Assembly (NCBI RefSeq): GCF_024713945.1
Contig: NC_134681.1
Location: forward strand, 3,387,501-3,451,500
Length of the DNA: 64,000 nucleotides
From: Dermatophagoides farinae
Taxonomy: Eukaryota; Arthropoda; Arachnida; Sarcoptiformes; Pyroglyphidae
Reading direction: 5' to 3'
The position numbers and the translations under genes were made by a program. Below are positions 32,185 through 44,140 of the stretch, one piece after another. The first letter of the stretch is position 1; each line of letters opens with the position of its first letter. The notes under the pieces are model-generated. The model was not told where the DNA came from, did no database searches, and saw nothing but the letters and a program-made list of their open reading frames with translations.

Positions 32185-33026
32185 TCAAATATGAGATAAC
32201 AAACGGCGAACCAATAGGCCAATGATGAGCATCACTACAGAATAATAAAGTACGACCAACGTTGACCACGATGACCAATTGGAGTAATTTTGTTGTTGAG
32301 CATGAACAATGGTTGGCTCAATAACCGAACCAGAACTGATCGATGATGATTCTGATTGATTAATTCCAGATTCAATGGTCGTCTGATTGGTGGTGATTGA
32401 CTTGAGATGATGGCGAATCGGTCCACATAGATCACATTTCCAATGGCAAGATTTAATGGCCAAAGCACGACGTTCTTCGCTACTGTAGTCGAGAGCTCCG
32501 ATATGACCGAGAGCTGGTGTCGGCATAAATGAGATGATGGCCAATAGAACAGTACGAATCGACCAACTTGGCATCCATGTTTCAGGATGATGGCCTGAAA
32601 TGCTTAGACAGATTTTTTTGTTCAATTCAAAACGACCATTAGGCGTAAGCATTATGATCGAAGGTGGTTTCATTGGATATTCGTTGGGCAGTATGATTCG
32701 TCCATGATAAAGACCGCCAGAGAAATCAGAATCAGATGCACCACGAACAGTAAAATGCCATTCGAATATATTATCCTGCCACAATAATGAATAATGTCAG
32801 ATTAGCAAAAATTTGTGTTAAACCTTGATACAAAAAATAAAAAATACCTCAAGTGGTCTGGCATAATACTCATGGGTTGGATGTTTCATTTCTTTCGCCT
32901 CTAGCAGAATCCGTTTGACCGCTGTCATTGAATAAGTTTGAATGAAAAGACATTCGTTGTGTGAATTGATGAAATGAAACAACCATGAAACATACCTGGC
33001 GATCGTAGATTATAGTTGACATCCAT
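32185..33026 (-). CDS. UBE2J1: Ubiquitin-conjugating enzyme E2 J1 (UBC6-type, ER tail-anchored)
   Basis: E2 enzyme of the ER membrane that passes ubiquitin to substrates in ER-associated degradation. Three exons join in frame: 33026-32996, 32921-32848 and 32775-32185, giving 231 residues. The start MDVNYNLRSPAVKR matches the family N-terminus. The UBC fold follows, with FEWHFTVRG, YHGRIILP, EYPMKPPSI and the active-site segment KKICLSISGHHPETW (Cys91). The C-terminus is a single hydrophobic anchor at about residues 207-225 followed by RRLLSHI, a tail-anchor topology. The linker between the UBC domain and anchor is shorter than in the ~318-residue vertebrate protein and is Ser/Gln-rich. A minus-strand AATAAA lies at 32108-32103. 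The gene is in tandem with IMP dehydrogenase upstream. Confidence 0.95.
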
Positions 33027-33473
33027 TATAGTTGATATTACACGATTATACAACAGTAACGAAAATTGGAAAGAAATGATCCAATGTATTGTGATCGCAT
33101 CGTACAGTAATCATCACATCATTTTTTGCTCATTGCTTTGGTATTATTGATTATGTTGTCGTCGTAAGCAAACGTAAACAAAAGCTACATCATTTTCATG
33201 AACGTCCTATAGATGGCGTATGAATAGAATGAATTTAACGATAATTTTTTAGATAGTAAATCAATTTCAATTATTAATTTTCGGTAAATAAATTAAACCA
33301 CCACCATCCAGAAGTGTGTTGTGAATTTAACTTTACATATAAAACAGATATATCGAGTATTTATTTTTATTTTTTGTACTAATAAATCATCAAGTGAGTT
33401 TTTATTATTGAAAATGCAAACAACAACAATCCATACATAATAATATGTGCGGTAGTATAGATTATGAGAAAAA
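33027..33473. other. Intergenic: UBE2J1 promoter side and IMPDH 3' UTR
   Basis: About 450 bp between the start of UBE2J1 and the stop of IMPDH, both on the minus strand. A minus-strand AATAAA at 33365-33360 lies about 110 nt after the IMPDH stop and probably ends that transcript. An AGATGGCG motif (CTCF-like core) occurs at 33211-33218 upstream of UBE2J1. No other feature is recognised. Confidence 0.6.
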
Positions 33474-35365
33474 TTAGAAAAGTTTCTTTTCAAATGAGTA
33501 TAATCCATGCACGCCACCTTCGATCTGAGCGGATGCTGTACGTTTTTCAAATTTAAGTACACCAGTGTACATCTGTTCTCTGTAAAGTGTGGATTGTAAA
33601 TTAATTGTTATTATTGAAGGCAAGGTATTAAAATTGTTAACATTAACTCACTTTAATTGTTCCAGGCTTCGAACACCCATATCTTGACAGCCATAACGGA
33701 TTCCATTTACGAGATAGGGTACAAAACGGTGGATCGACCCTTTATCCACTATTGCACCAGAAACACCTTGAGCGACTCGAACATTTTCATTGTCACTGAA
33801 TTGATTGGCATATGTAAGTTAAATTGATGTGAAAAAAACAAAAGCTTACCTTTGAAAGTATCGTTGACGGGAACCTTCACCATCTTTGCTTTCCATGGCG
33901 TCAATTGAACCCATTCCTCGATACTTTTTGACTCGAACGCCATTTGAGTAATAATATTCACCGGGAGCTTCGGTTGTTCCGGCCAACATCGATCCCATCA
34001 TACAACCGCTGGCGCCCAACGCCAACGCTTTAAGTATATGGCCAACAGAGGTAATTCCACCGTCGGCAATGGTAGGTACGTTAAATTTTCGTGCATAGTT
34101 GGAAACTTTGTATACGGCAGTAGCTTGTGGCCGGCCACAGGCCATCACTTCTTGTGTGATACAGATAGAACCGGAACCCATACCAACACGAAGTGCATCG
34201 GCACCAGCTTTGATCAGATTTTGAGCTTGTTTTTGTGAGACCACTAAACATAAAAAAAGACACAGGGTTATTGATGAACAATGAAAAGCAAGAATGTGAC
34301 ATTAATTACCGTTACCAGCGATGACTTGAATCTGTGGATAGGTCTTTTTAATAAATTGGATCATGTTAATCTGATAAATGGAATTTCCTTGGGACGAATC
34401 AAGAACGACAACATCGACACCGGCTTCAGCAAGTCGAGCTAAACGTTCTTTGTCGTGATCACGTGTTCCGATTGCAGCTCCTACCAACAGCTGATCGTTG
34501 GCATCTTTCGAAGCTAACGGATAATCCCGTTGCTTCTTAATGTCCGTACGTGAAATGAGCGAAATGAGGTGACCTTCTTTGTCGATGATTGGTAGTTTAC
34601 CCTTCTTGGTCTTTTCCATTACTTTGACAGCGTCTTCCAGAGAGATACCATCATATGCAGTGGTCAAATCTGCAAAATTGGTCATCAATCCTTCTAGTGG
34701 TTCGTCCATGATTTCTTTCATCTTGAAATCAATATCACGCGATGTCACGATACCGAGTAATTTGCCGCCCAATTTTCCCGTATCTGTAATCGGAATTCCG
34801 GTGAAGCCTTTTTCGTTTTTCACCTTGAGTACATCACGTACGAGATGCGTTGGCGTTAGACAGACTGGATCCCGAATAAAACCGTGTTTATATTTCTTTA
34901 CTTTGACCACTTCTTGGGACTGAAATTCGGCTGTACAATTATGGTGAATGATACCGATTCCACCGCAGAGCTGCACGTACAAAAAACAAAAGCCCAAAGC
35001 GTAAATCAATATGATAAATTAAACAAAAATTGTCATGTACTTACAGCCATAGCAATAGCCATATCGGACTCAGTTACTGTGTCCATTGGCGATGAAACGA
35101 GTGGAGTATTAAGTTGAATGCCCTTGGTCAGCTGAGTCGTAATTCGTACTTGATCGGCGGAAAAATCAATGTAGCCAGGTAAAACAAGGAAATCACTTTA
35201 AAAGTAAAACAAACAAAAAATCAGAATACCATGTCATGAGCTTTGAATGAAAAACACCTACTTGTAAGTGAGTCCATCACCCGATCCAAATAACTGGTGA
35301 GCAGTAAGACCGTCAGCTTCAAAATTGTCGCTGTTAATCAAACTGAGATCTTCGTGTGATACCAT
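33474..35365 (-). CDS. IMPDH: Inosine-5'-monophosphate dehydrogenase
   Basis: NAD-dependent oxidation of IMP to XMP, the rate-limiting step of guanine nucleotide synthesis; a cytosolic tetramer. Six exons with GT..AG junctions join in frame: 35365-35262, 35195-35045, 34970-34310, 34243-33850, 33795-33652 and 33579-33474, giving 519 residues (family about 514). The N-terminus contains [24 protein letters not shown]-domain pair (Bateman module) spans roughly residues 115-230, with [14 protein letters not shown] and [12 protein letters not shown]. The catalytic loop is [12 protein letters not shown], with the nucleophile Cys333. The flap and C-terminus include [27 protein letters not shown] and a final [15 protein letters not shown]. 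All key elements are intact. A divergent GPCR gene begins 1.1 kb upstream. Confidence 0.97.
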
Positions 35366-35366
35366 T

Positions 35367-36486
35367 CTGTTGATCCTGTGTGGATGACAATCACAGGTAA
35401 AACAAAATGGATATGACAAAATAAATGAGGCGATTAAACGCCAGAGATTCCATACACTGGCGCTTTAGACTTGTCCGATGAACAAGCCATCCACGTCGTG
35501 TTTAAAGTTCATTGGATTCTCTAGACTCAGAATTGAGAGCAGTCTATAAACCAAGCTATAGCAACACAGATTATTGTAGCCACTGACAGGTTTTTACTGT
35601 TTTACTGTTCTCTATATTATTAAATGTGAGATGATGAATAACCGATACAATCGATACCTTTCATCTCATCACAATTGATCGATTGGACCTCAGTGTTTCT
35701 AAGAAACATACCTGTTGTTGTTGTTTTTTTGAGCTGATGATAAAATCCGAAACAAATACAAAATTCAAGATGTTTATGGCGATGTTCAATATTATATCTT
35801 GGATAGGCGAATTTTCTTCGCTTTTTATACTCATCAAGCTAATCATCATCTAAATATCATCAACAAAACATTCGAATAGTTCGTTCGTTTGCTTCATATC
35901 AATTTCATTCATGTGATTGGTGAATGCTTTTACTTTTGGATCATGGGCGTACTTTTCAAAAAACCACACACACACACAGTGTCACCCAACTTTAGATACA
36001 ATCAGGTCAATCCACATATTTATTGAAATATAAATTGAATGAAGATGATACGATCCTAATCACAACACACCAGTGCCAAAGCAGTGGAACAAATTTTTTT
36101 TTTTGCTATGTTGCTGATATGGCCACCACGATTATTGCAACCAATAACAACAATCTAATTATGGCCTGATCATTATTGGTTCGTTATCACGATTTTTGCA
36201 ATCGGTAGTCTTCGACAATGATAACTACAACCAATGTTTGTCTTTCTAACGAAAGCAAGAGTTTTACAAGGACAGAGTAATGGATTGATGGACGGACAGA
36301 CAGACAATGGAAAAAGAATCCCAACCAGACATTAGATTCATTGGTCCAGCATTGATAATGTTACCTGGTAATGTGGAGATTGATCGAGTTAGCGGATTGC
36401 TACTCAATTACGATCTTACGATCGATTGTGATTGAGGTGTTGTGTATTAACTTTTTAAGTATCCATATGACAGGTAAACAACGATA
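35367..36486. other. Divergent intergenic region between IMPDH and the GPCR
   Basis: About 1.1 kb shared by the 5' ends of IMPDH (minus) and the GPCR gene (plus). An AG acceptor lies directly before the IMPDH start codon, so at least one 5' UTR exon lies to the right in this interval. It is less microsatellite-rich than the deserts. I see no RNA gene and no clear TATA element. Confidence 0.5.
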
Positions 36487-38266
36487 ATGATGAGAGTAGT
36501 ATATTGTGACGACGACTTTTTTAATTGTTCAAAATACAACTTTAGTGAGTTCCATCAGATTTGGGGCCATAAACCTTGGCCGGAAATCCTTTGGAAATCC
36601 ACCCTGATGACTACGATTACTTTAATTGGCCTGGTAAGCAACATAGCCGTTATGGTTCTCGTGTTGAAACGACCACAAATTCGACAGCGATCACTCAATC
36701 TGTTTATCGTAAATCTGGCAATGGCTGACTTTCTAACAGTTCTGTTCATTCCGGCCGTATCGCTGATTGAGAATATTTTCCAGAATTATGAACTTGGGCC
36801 GCTAATGTGTAGCTTTGAAATTCTGATCAAAGGTAAGTGTTACCAGAATCGATCGATTTGATCTATTGAGTCATTTGCTCTATGCCTGTTTAGTTACTTG
36901 CATTCTGGCCAGCAACTTTTCCATCATGGCTATTTCATTCAAACGTTTCATCACTATCAGCTGTATCACGAATCCAAGTGATCGTTCGAACCATCGATCG
37001 CTACTTCTCATTGTAACCATCTGGATTGTATCAACATCGTTGGCCTATCCTTTAGCTCATATGCGTGTTTATCACGAACGTCAGTGGAAAGACTATCAAG
37101 AAGTTGGTTGTTTTAACCGATATCATTAACGAACCAAATTAAAACTTTACTTTTCTTTTTCAAACAGAAATGGTGCAACGACGAACCGCTTCATGCCTCA
37201 GTCAATTATTGGGTTTTTCTTATGACTCCCTTGATCTATGTACCGTTGATGATTATGATAGTGGTATATTCGCTAATGATTTACCGTATCAACCGATTCA
37301 TCGACCAATTGCTCCAACACCGAACAGATCATTCAACTATGTTGGATAGTTTTCGAACAAACTCCCTTGCCTTTGGCCTGAATCAATTTGGTAACGAACA
37401 ACTGCTATCCGACGATGAGAACAATATGGATATCCACCACCAGGTAAACATCATAATACAAAATAGTTAGACTGATAAACCTATGATTAATGTCTAGATG
37501 CCTGATGCGAATGCCGTTGATACGATCCAGAAGAGCCGTCGCCAATTTGTCGAACACAAATTGACTGCCAACAAACATAAGAAAGCCCTTATCAAGACCA
37601 TGTTTGTTTACTGTTTGGTCACTCTGTTCTGTTGGCTTCCACTTCAGGTGCTTGTTTACTACCGGGCTTTCCGGCCTCCTAAATCGGTACGCTTTCATCA
37701 ACCATTAGTGTACCATCCATGACTGATTCGTTTGATTCGAACAGCAATTGCCCAGCTGGTATGATCCAATCAAATTCTTCAGCCAAATCTTACTAACGGT
37801 CAACGCTGCCATCAACCCGTTTATTATGTTCGGAAAGACCTTTCTTCACTACATGAATCGTTACCGTGTCCGTCGACGGCAACAACGAATTAAAAATCAA
37901 ATCGAATTGAACCTGTTACGTATCAAACCTTCATTCAACGCTGGACCGGATAAAATTGTACAACGTGCACCAGAACAGGAAATACAAATTTCGGATAAGA
38001 ATCTGCCGCAAACTACCACTGAGACTGATTCAAATCGGCTTATCAGTCTTGATCGAGCGCAGATCATGGAAACACTGAAACATGGCCAGCAAGCTGGTAC
38101 ATTGTTGGTCATTCAGACATCCACACAAACGGAAACAATAACGCTAAGCAACGGAAACGAAGAACGACATGATCAGGCCAATGAGCCAAATGCAAGTACT
38201 CATATTATCACTAAACATATGCTACAAAAGTATAAGCCACAAATTTTTGAACGTCGAAACGTATAA
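36487..38266 (+). CDS. Class A (rhodopsin-type) G protein-coupled receptor, peptide-receptor-like, atypical motifs
   Basis: Seven-transmembrane receptor with an unidentified ligand. Five exons join in frame: 36487-36832, 36894-37102 (weak donor GTTGGT), 37168-37443, 37498-37686 and 37745-38266, giving 513 residues. Visible family marks are LVSNIAVMVLVLKRP in TM1, NLFIVNLAMADF in TM2, the TM3 Cys (GPLMCSFE) with its ECL2 partner (KWCND), a TM4 Trp (IVTIWIV), TM6 FCWLPLQ and TM7 NAAINPFIMF. Two signatures are altered: the DRY box is FKRF (Arg kept, acidic residue lost), and NPxxY lacks the Tyr. CWLP favours the peptide-receptor branch. The cytoplasmic tail is long (over 120 residues). AATAAA at 38398 follows the stop by 132 nt. 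Exact subfamily is not assigned. Confidence 0.85.
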
Positions 38267-38598
38267 CCAGAAGAAGAAGATAGCATCCCTAAAAATGAAT
38301 ATGAACATGAACCATCCATCCACTCATTTGTTATCATTTTTTATCATTGTATTGATTATATGATTATAGTCATTGCTTTTTATACTATAAAAAGTCTAAT
38401 AAAGTTTATTTTCTTCGAAAAAAACCATACCGATTCAATAAACACAATGTACACATTGAATAAAAATTGTTATCACTCGAAATTTGTGATGGTCTGATCA
38501 TTTTTCATTTGATTTTATCGTTTGATGTTTGAATCTGGAACAAAGTCCACCAATATAATGAATATGCTTAATTTTCAAACATTGATACCATACAACCA

Positions 38599-39270
38599 AT
38601 GGTAGTAGCTGTGGTTATTTTATCGTCTGATGTCATCATGTTTCGATCGATGCTGTTGTTGTTGTTAATTTTGATGTTTACAGTGGCTAAATGTCACGAA
38701 ACTGGTAATAATAAAAAATTGGCCAACGACGGTAGTAATGATCCAAACAACAACATTCTGGACAATGTATTCGATTGGGTGTTTGGTGAACCGGATGATG
38801 ATCATGAATTGCAACATCATTTTGGCTATCTACGTGGCTCAAACGATGATAAAGATGATCTATCAAAATTGGCTAGTACGCTTGGAATAAAACCAGAATT
38901 TTTCAATTTCAAAGCACACGATTATGATAATAACGACCGAATCGATGGACTTGAATTGTTGGCCATGTTTATCAATGAACGAAGCACTGGCCATGAATCG
39001 AATAAAAACAACAACGAACAATGGATGAATTTGTGTGCAAGTAAGTCAATAAAAACAATGACAACAGATGATCAAATACAGAATTTATTTAAAAACAACA
39101 AAAAAAATTTAGACCATAATGTATTTTTGCAAAGTATAAACTTTTTCTTTTATTTCTATGATTTAACAGAGGCAATTGATCGACTTCTTGAACAAGAAGA
39201 TCGTAACAGAGATGGATATCTGGATTTCAGTGAATACGCACAGGCTAGACAACGGATTGCCCAGATCTAA
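38599..39270 (+). CDS. MCFD2-like secretory-pathway EF-hand protein
   Basis: Probably a lumenal Ca2+-binding cargo cofactor related to MCFD2, which works with the lectin LMAN1 in ER-to-Golgi transport. An N-terminal hydrophobic signal (MFRSMLLLLLILMFTVAKC) is preceded by 13 residues if the first ATG is used; the ATG at 38638 gives a more canonical signal peptide. EF-hand 1 is AHDYDNNDRIDGLELLAMFI and EF-hand 2 is EQEDRNRDGYLDFSEYAQA, spaced as in MCFD2. The genomic frame is open throughout, but 39041-39169 (GTAAGT...TTTAACAG, 129 nt) looks like an intron. Removing it joins NLCA to KAIDRLLEQED, giving 180 residues (167 from the second ATG). It lies just downstream of the GPCR and convergent with the next gene. 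Confidence 0.85.
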   Translation: MVVAVVILSSDVIMFRSMLLLLLILMFTVAKCHETGNNKKLANDGSNDPNNNILDNVFDWVFGEPDDDHELQHHFGYLRGSNDDKDDLSKLASTLGIKPEFFNFKAHDYDNNDRIDGLELLAMFINERSTGHESNKNNNEQWMNLCASKSIKTMTTDDQIQNLFKNNKKNLDHNVFLQSINFFFYFYDLTEAIDRLLEQEDRNRDGYLDFSEYAQARQRIAQI

Positions 39271-39391
39271 AACAAACAAATGGATTATTGGCTTTTGATT
39301 TGATTGATTTGTTAACATGTAACATCTTTGTAAACAAATTAGTATGATGATTATGATAATGATGATGGTGCTTTAAAATAATATATAAAGC

Positions 39392-39907
39392 TCAGATTTC
39401 TTTGACCACTTTATCTGTACATTCGAGAACTGCAGTTGCCAAACCAAGACTGATTGATGGTACATTCTTTGGCAAATGGGGCTGTCCATTTAATTCCAAC
39501 AATTTAGTGTTGAATGCCTGATCACGAATACAATGTTTGATGGCTACCCATTCTTGTGGTATGCATGGATTATGTACGATTGGTCCACATCGTTCGAATA
39601 TTGTTACAATTTTTTTCCGCATATCAGCATCGATCTTTGGAAAATTGGATGGTAATTCGGCTCCATCACGTACCATTCGTTCAATGCAACGGCTATTCAC
39701 CTGTGGCCAGATAATTTCCGATTTTTCACTCAAAAGATTACCAAAACGTTCACAATACTTGGTGTGTTGTCGATCAGATATCTTTTCGGCTAGATTGGCA
39801 AAATTTTCAATCTGATTACGATTGGGTTGACCGATGGCCATGTCAAGCGTAAGCAGGACACCGATAACGATAACGATTGGGAAAATGTAGAAAATGTGTC
39901 CGTTCAT
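39392..39907 (-). CDS. Small secreted cysteine-containing protein, function unknown
   Basis: 171 residues in one exon. A strong signal peptide (IFYIFPIVIVIGVLLTLDMA, preceded by MNGH) suggests export. The mature part is about 145 residues, mainly helical-looking, with six Cys (YCERF, RCIERM, RCGP, NPCIP, KHCIRD, LECTD), consistent with three disulfides. I do not recognise the family. It resembles lineage-specific secreted proteins of chelicerates in size and Cys content. A TATTTAAG element on the minus strand near 39964-39971, about 60 nt upstream of the ATG, could serve as a TATA box. The stop is about 120 nt from the stop of the MCFD2-like gene, a tight convergent pair. Confidence 0.75.
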   Translation of the reverse strand: MNGHIFYIFPIVIVIGVLLTLDMAIGQPNRNQIENFANLAEKISDRQHTKYCERFGNLLSEKSEIIWPQVNSRCIERMVRDGAELPSNFPKIDADMRKKIVTIFERCGPIVHNPCIPQEWVAIKHCIRDQAFNTKLLELNGQPHLPKNVPSISLGLATAVLECTDKVVKEI

Positions 39908-40132
39908 GTTGTCGATGGCTGGTATATTGAATCGAATGAATAACCAAAATGATGAGAGATGTCAGTCTTAAATAGCTGGTATCACGAATTGAAACGTGAC
40001 GAATTTTTGTTTCATGGCACGATCATCAATCGATGCAATTCAATATAATTTATAGCAATGAACCGGCAGCTAATGCGTGACGTTGTGGCAATTGTGATTC
40101 GTGATTACTGAACGAATGAAAAAAAAAATCGT

Positions 40133-43005
40133 TCAGAATGCATCATGGATACTTTGCAATTGTCGTACGGCCAAATCGGTTGGTAAACAGAACCGAAGAT
40201 TGGATAATCGATCCAATTGCCGAAGTGCATCTTCGAATCCAGTAGATGCAGTATATGACCATTTTTCGTAACATTCATTCACAATTGTTGGATTTCTTAG
40301 AATAAGTCTCAACCATTGAGACAGCATCTGTTGACTAAATTGAAAAAAAAACAAAAAATTTAATCAAGTGAGAACGTTGTCTTTTTCACTTACTTGAGGC
40401 CACGACAGATAAACACTTTGAAATGAGAATCCATGTTACGCTTGAAACGAGTATGAGAATCGTTGATATCATCAATTGCTGCAAGCAGACTATGTTTTGG
40501 ACTAGTTTGATGTCCGGTCACCGACTGCAAGCCGAATGATTGCGATAATCGTCTATTTGGTGTCGATCGGAATTTGCTGCCATTCTACATGAACAGAAAT
40601 ACATTGTCAGTCAATCAATGGATGGAAACTAGTAGCAGACGGAAACTGACCTTGAGTTCGTAGTAATAAATAATCAGCTGCCATACATGCATCGGTCGTG
40701 TTTTACTCATAAGCGTAGGTGACGTTTTGGAACTGAAACAACCCATTCCCATGCTGATCAATTGGCCAATAGTGGTGGCCGTGCCTGTAGTGGCCATAGT
40801 TGAACTGGTTAACGACAGTGATCCATTTGAATCGGTAGAATCATTCCAGTTACAATGGCCAATAAGGCCATGATGGATAAGATTACGAAGAGCGATGGCC
40901 AGACCCTTACGTACCATAATCGTAACTTGTTCGTAAGCAAAATAATTATCGATGACCAATGTCGTATTGCCTAATGAAATAAAATTGGCAGATTCTTCTG
41001 ACGCATTGTTCGTCGATATTGTTGTGCAATTCATATTCTGTTCTTTGTAAAAATCCAATATAGACGTAATGGCTATTTCTAGTTGTGCACGTAAATCACC
41101 CCAATGTCGAGCACACGAAGCAGTAGTTCTTTTAAGTACATTTTGTTCAAATGGGATTCTGTTGTCTTGATGATAACGGGCTATAGCGGAAAAAAAGATA
41201 TGAAATGATGAGGATCACATTTAATATTGACATTAAGCGCCGTTACTCACTAAAGTTCGAACAGGTTCCCATCTGTGTCCAAGCAAAGACATGTAAAAGT
41301 GATAAAATTCTTTTGAAAATATTGGCAGCCGTTTCAGTGTGATCGTTGTTATGACCTCGTTGCTTTGTTCTGGATTTCGTTTTCGAACGATTCCCGTTGC
41401 TGTTATGATTTCGTTGTTTATCTAAAGCTTCGTTACCCGTAGATCGATTTTTGGATAAAAATTTCATCAGATACGACGATGAAGATGATGATGAGAATGG
41501 CATATTGCCATTAGCTTGTTGTTGTTGTTGTTCGTACAGCTGTTTGTAATGCATTTTACTGCCGCCTAAATTGCAAATTTCAAATGTAAATAAGTTGATG
41601 ATAAAAACATAACTAGGTTATGACACTCACCTTGTTGCAGAAACTGTATGAATCTTTCCAGATCTGTTACCTGGGTTTTCAGCTGAGATACAAGCTGTTC
41701 TTTCATTATGACAGGATTGACAAGCTAAAAACAAACAAAAAAGAAAAAAAATGGTATGATATAAGTCAGGTTGGTTGACTAGCTAGAATTATAAGGATGC
41801 TTACCTCCTTGACAGCCTGGTCGACTTTACGACGAAGTTGTTCAGGTGTTAGTTGATCAATTTCATCGATAGATAAAATGGGCAATTTGGATTTCAGCTG
41901 TTCTATGATGGCATTCTGTCGTTCTAAAAGCATTGAGTTGGGTAATGAATTTAGTTCTCCCGTTTCGTATGCATATCGTTCCAAGTCTTCCAACTGATCT
42001 TTTAGCTGGCTAATTAGCTCTTTCTGGCGGCTACGTTGTCGTTCTAGTTTCTCTTCTGTAATTAGCATTGTACTCGAGTGATGCAACTTATTCGTTCTAT
42101 CGGTAGTTGTTGATGTAATGGTCATGCCGCTATGTACAGAATCAGCATAATCAGCTGCTGGTTGTGAACAGCTCCAACTGCTTCGGGCATGGTAATCACG
42201 GCTTATAGAATCGTCGCGTTTATGATCATCGCCTTCGTAAATCGGGCCATCGTTATCTTCGTCTTCGAAAACATCATCGGCCATCAGACTTGTGGCCATC
42301 GACACCGATCGTTGAAGGCTTGTGCCACCTTCAATCGCTAATGCCGGATTTGTGCAAAGCATAAGTTCGGGAATTCCACGATTTGCGAATGTCTCAAGCT
42401 CGGCCAGAAGCGTCTCTCGTTTCTTGGCGTCGATGTCTTTGGCTTCGACAATTTGTCTAAGCCGAAGCTGTACCTGGGCAAAGTGCGAGGTAAGAGCGAC
42501 TAATGAGTTGTTAAGCAATTCTTGTTCGTGTTCCATCTGATTAAGTCGTCCGTATAAAACGTTTGATTCTGTTTCGGACACGTCATCTTCTTCGTCTTCT
42601 TCCCCTTCAATCATCTCTGATTCAGAGCTTTGTTGTTTACCATGAAACACATTGATTAGATCATCCTTTGTAGTATTCGGACGTAGTGCTCTTTGTCGAT
42701 CGTCGCCTTTCAGACGAATTACTGGACCGTTCAGCTGGTTCTGTGTCATCAAAATCTGCAGGGTCATCGTCAAATTCAATAAATGATTTGATGCGTTCAC
42801 GACAAAGAACAGAACCATTGTCTTCGTGTTTTGTTTGTCGACTACTGGCCAATTGATCAAATTGAGCATAAAGGTCATGTTCATCATTCTGTTGGATCGG
42901 TGAACATTGTGGCGATAAAGGTTCGGCTGTCATTGTCGATTTGGAAATCGGTTGTGACGATTGTTTTTTACCGATCATGGAATATTGGTCATCAGACGAT
43001 TGCAT
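40133..43005 (-). CDS. RUNDC1: RUN domain-containing protein 1
   Basis: Coiled-coil plus RUN-domain protein, reported in vertebrates as a p53-activity inhibitor; RUN domains commonly engage small GTPases. Exons: 43005-41805 (acceptor at 43014), 41724-41631, 41565-41251, 41180-40651, 40584-40394 and 40334-40133, with GT..AG junctions. Landmarks shared with the vertebrate protein are LVALTSHFAQVQLRLRQIV, a coiled coil with QKELISQLKDQLEDLERYAY, VIMKEQLVSQLKTQVTDLER, VRKGLAIALRNLIHHGLIGH and the C-terminus WSYTASTGFEDALRQL...AVRQLQSIHDAF. Total coding length is 2533 nt, one more than a multiple of three. The acidic N-terminal frame ends at 42661, while the conserved frame is offset by one base from about 42720 leftwards. 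One surplus base in 42660-42760 would explain this. A non-coding first exon probably ends at 43080. Confidence 0.9.
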
Positions 43006-43079
43006 CAATGGATCCTGGTGTGAATTACAGATTTACTGAGAATCAGATGGTCATGATCATTATAAAACTTGGTACTTAC

Positions 43080-43290
43080 CACAGTACGGACGATGAAATG
43101 TTTCTCTGCAATGTGTCCACACAAAACTCGAATAAGGACGTCAGATAGATAAATGGATGAATGAATGAATTGGATGACTGATCTGATGGGCCTAGGCTTG
43201 CACTATGATCTATATAGCAAGATATACACGCCATTGTATTTACACAATTTGCCGATTGGCTGACGTGTCGCCAGAATTTACTCACGCAAA
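43080..43290 (-). other. Probable 5' UTR exon of RUNDC1
   Basis: A GTAAGT donor on the minus strand at 43079-43074 pairs with an acceptor (TTCACACCAG) just before 43014. The 65-nt intron between them would link this segment to the RUNDC1 coding exon, ten bases before its first ATG. The 5' limit is not visible; 43290 is approximate. Confidence 0.45.
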
Positions 43291-44140
43291 CACGCCAAAT
43301 AGACAGACGTCAGTTCCAACGCCAATTGATTCGTATTCTGATTCAGAGAGTTACCTCTATTTAGTTGCCACCACCACCACCACCACCACCACGACAATTG
43401 TGAAATTGATCGCGTAATATTGCTGATAGTAATTTTCAACTCAAATCTGAGAATAGTTGTGTATTTATTTCCAAATGGCCAAATCTGTTCGCGCAACATC
43501 CTGTTTTTTTTTGTTGTTGTACAATATACGTCATCATTGGCGAATGAAATTCATTAATAATCATTGATTGATTCATTGATCAAGACATGATTGATATGAC
43601 CGACCACTGTATAGTTTAAATCATCTGACATTCATTAACCATATGGAGATATCAAAATCGAAATAGAAATACAATACTAATCGATCGTCGATAATGATGA
43701 ATACAAAGTTGAGAGAGAAAAACTTGGTAAATATTAGATATATGTTGTTCCCAATGCCATCTGTCGATTGAACCGGGCTTAAATTTTTTTTACGTGAAAT
43801 TTTTTTTTTTATTAAACAAAATTTGAATATATAAAATACGAGGAAATTTGTTGATTGTTTGTTTGTTGTAACCTAACATCATTTGGTCATGTCTTGTTGT
43901 TGTAAAATCTATGATGATTGTAGCATGAATAAAAAAAAATACTGGTTGCTGTGTTTTGTGTGTGTTTCTTGTTTAGAGTGTGAGTTCCATATTTATGATG
44001 AGAATCGAATCGAACAACAAAATAGTGCAACATTGAATGTGAATAATTTAGTGGTCGGAATTTCGAATCAGCTGCGTTTGGTGTTGTTGCCTTGTTGAGC
44101 CATCTCCCATTACCATCACACATTGATCTGTGTTTCATCT
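43291..44140. other. Intergenic region between RUNDC1 and the Tyr/Gln-rich secreted protein gene
   Basis: Contains a short CAC/GTG trinucleotide run (43369-43392), an AGATGGCA motif on the minus strand near 43755-43762, and a minus-strand AATAAA at 43813-43808 that probably ends the transcript of the gene to the right. No coding exon is recognised. Confidence 0.55.

Noticed and set aside
42780-42887. MMNMTFMLNLINWPVVDK-type N-terminus for RUNDC1 in the conserved frame
   Set aside because: In this segment the other frame is clearly protein-like (EHDLYAQFDQLASSR); the Met/Leu-rich reading is the out-of-frame shadow upstream of the surplus base.
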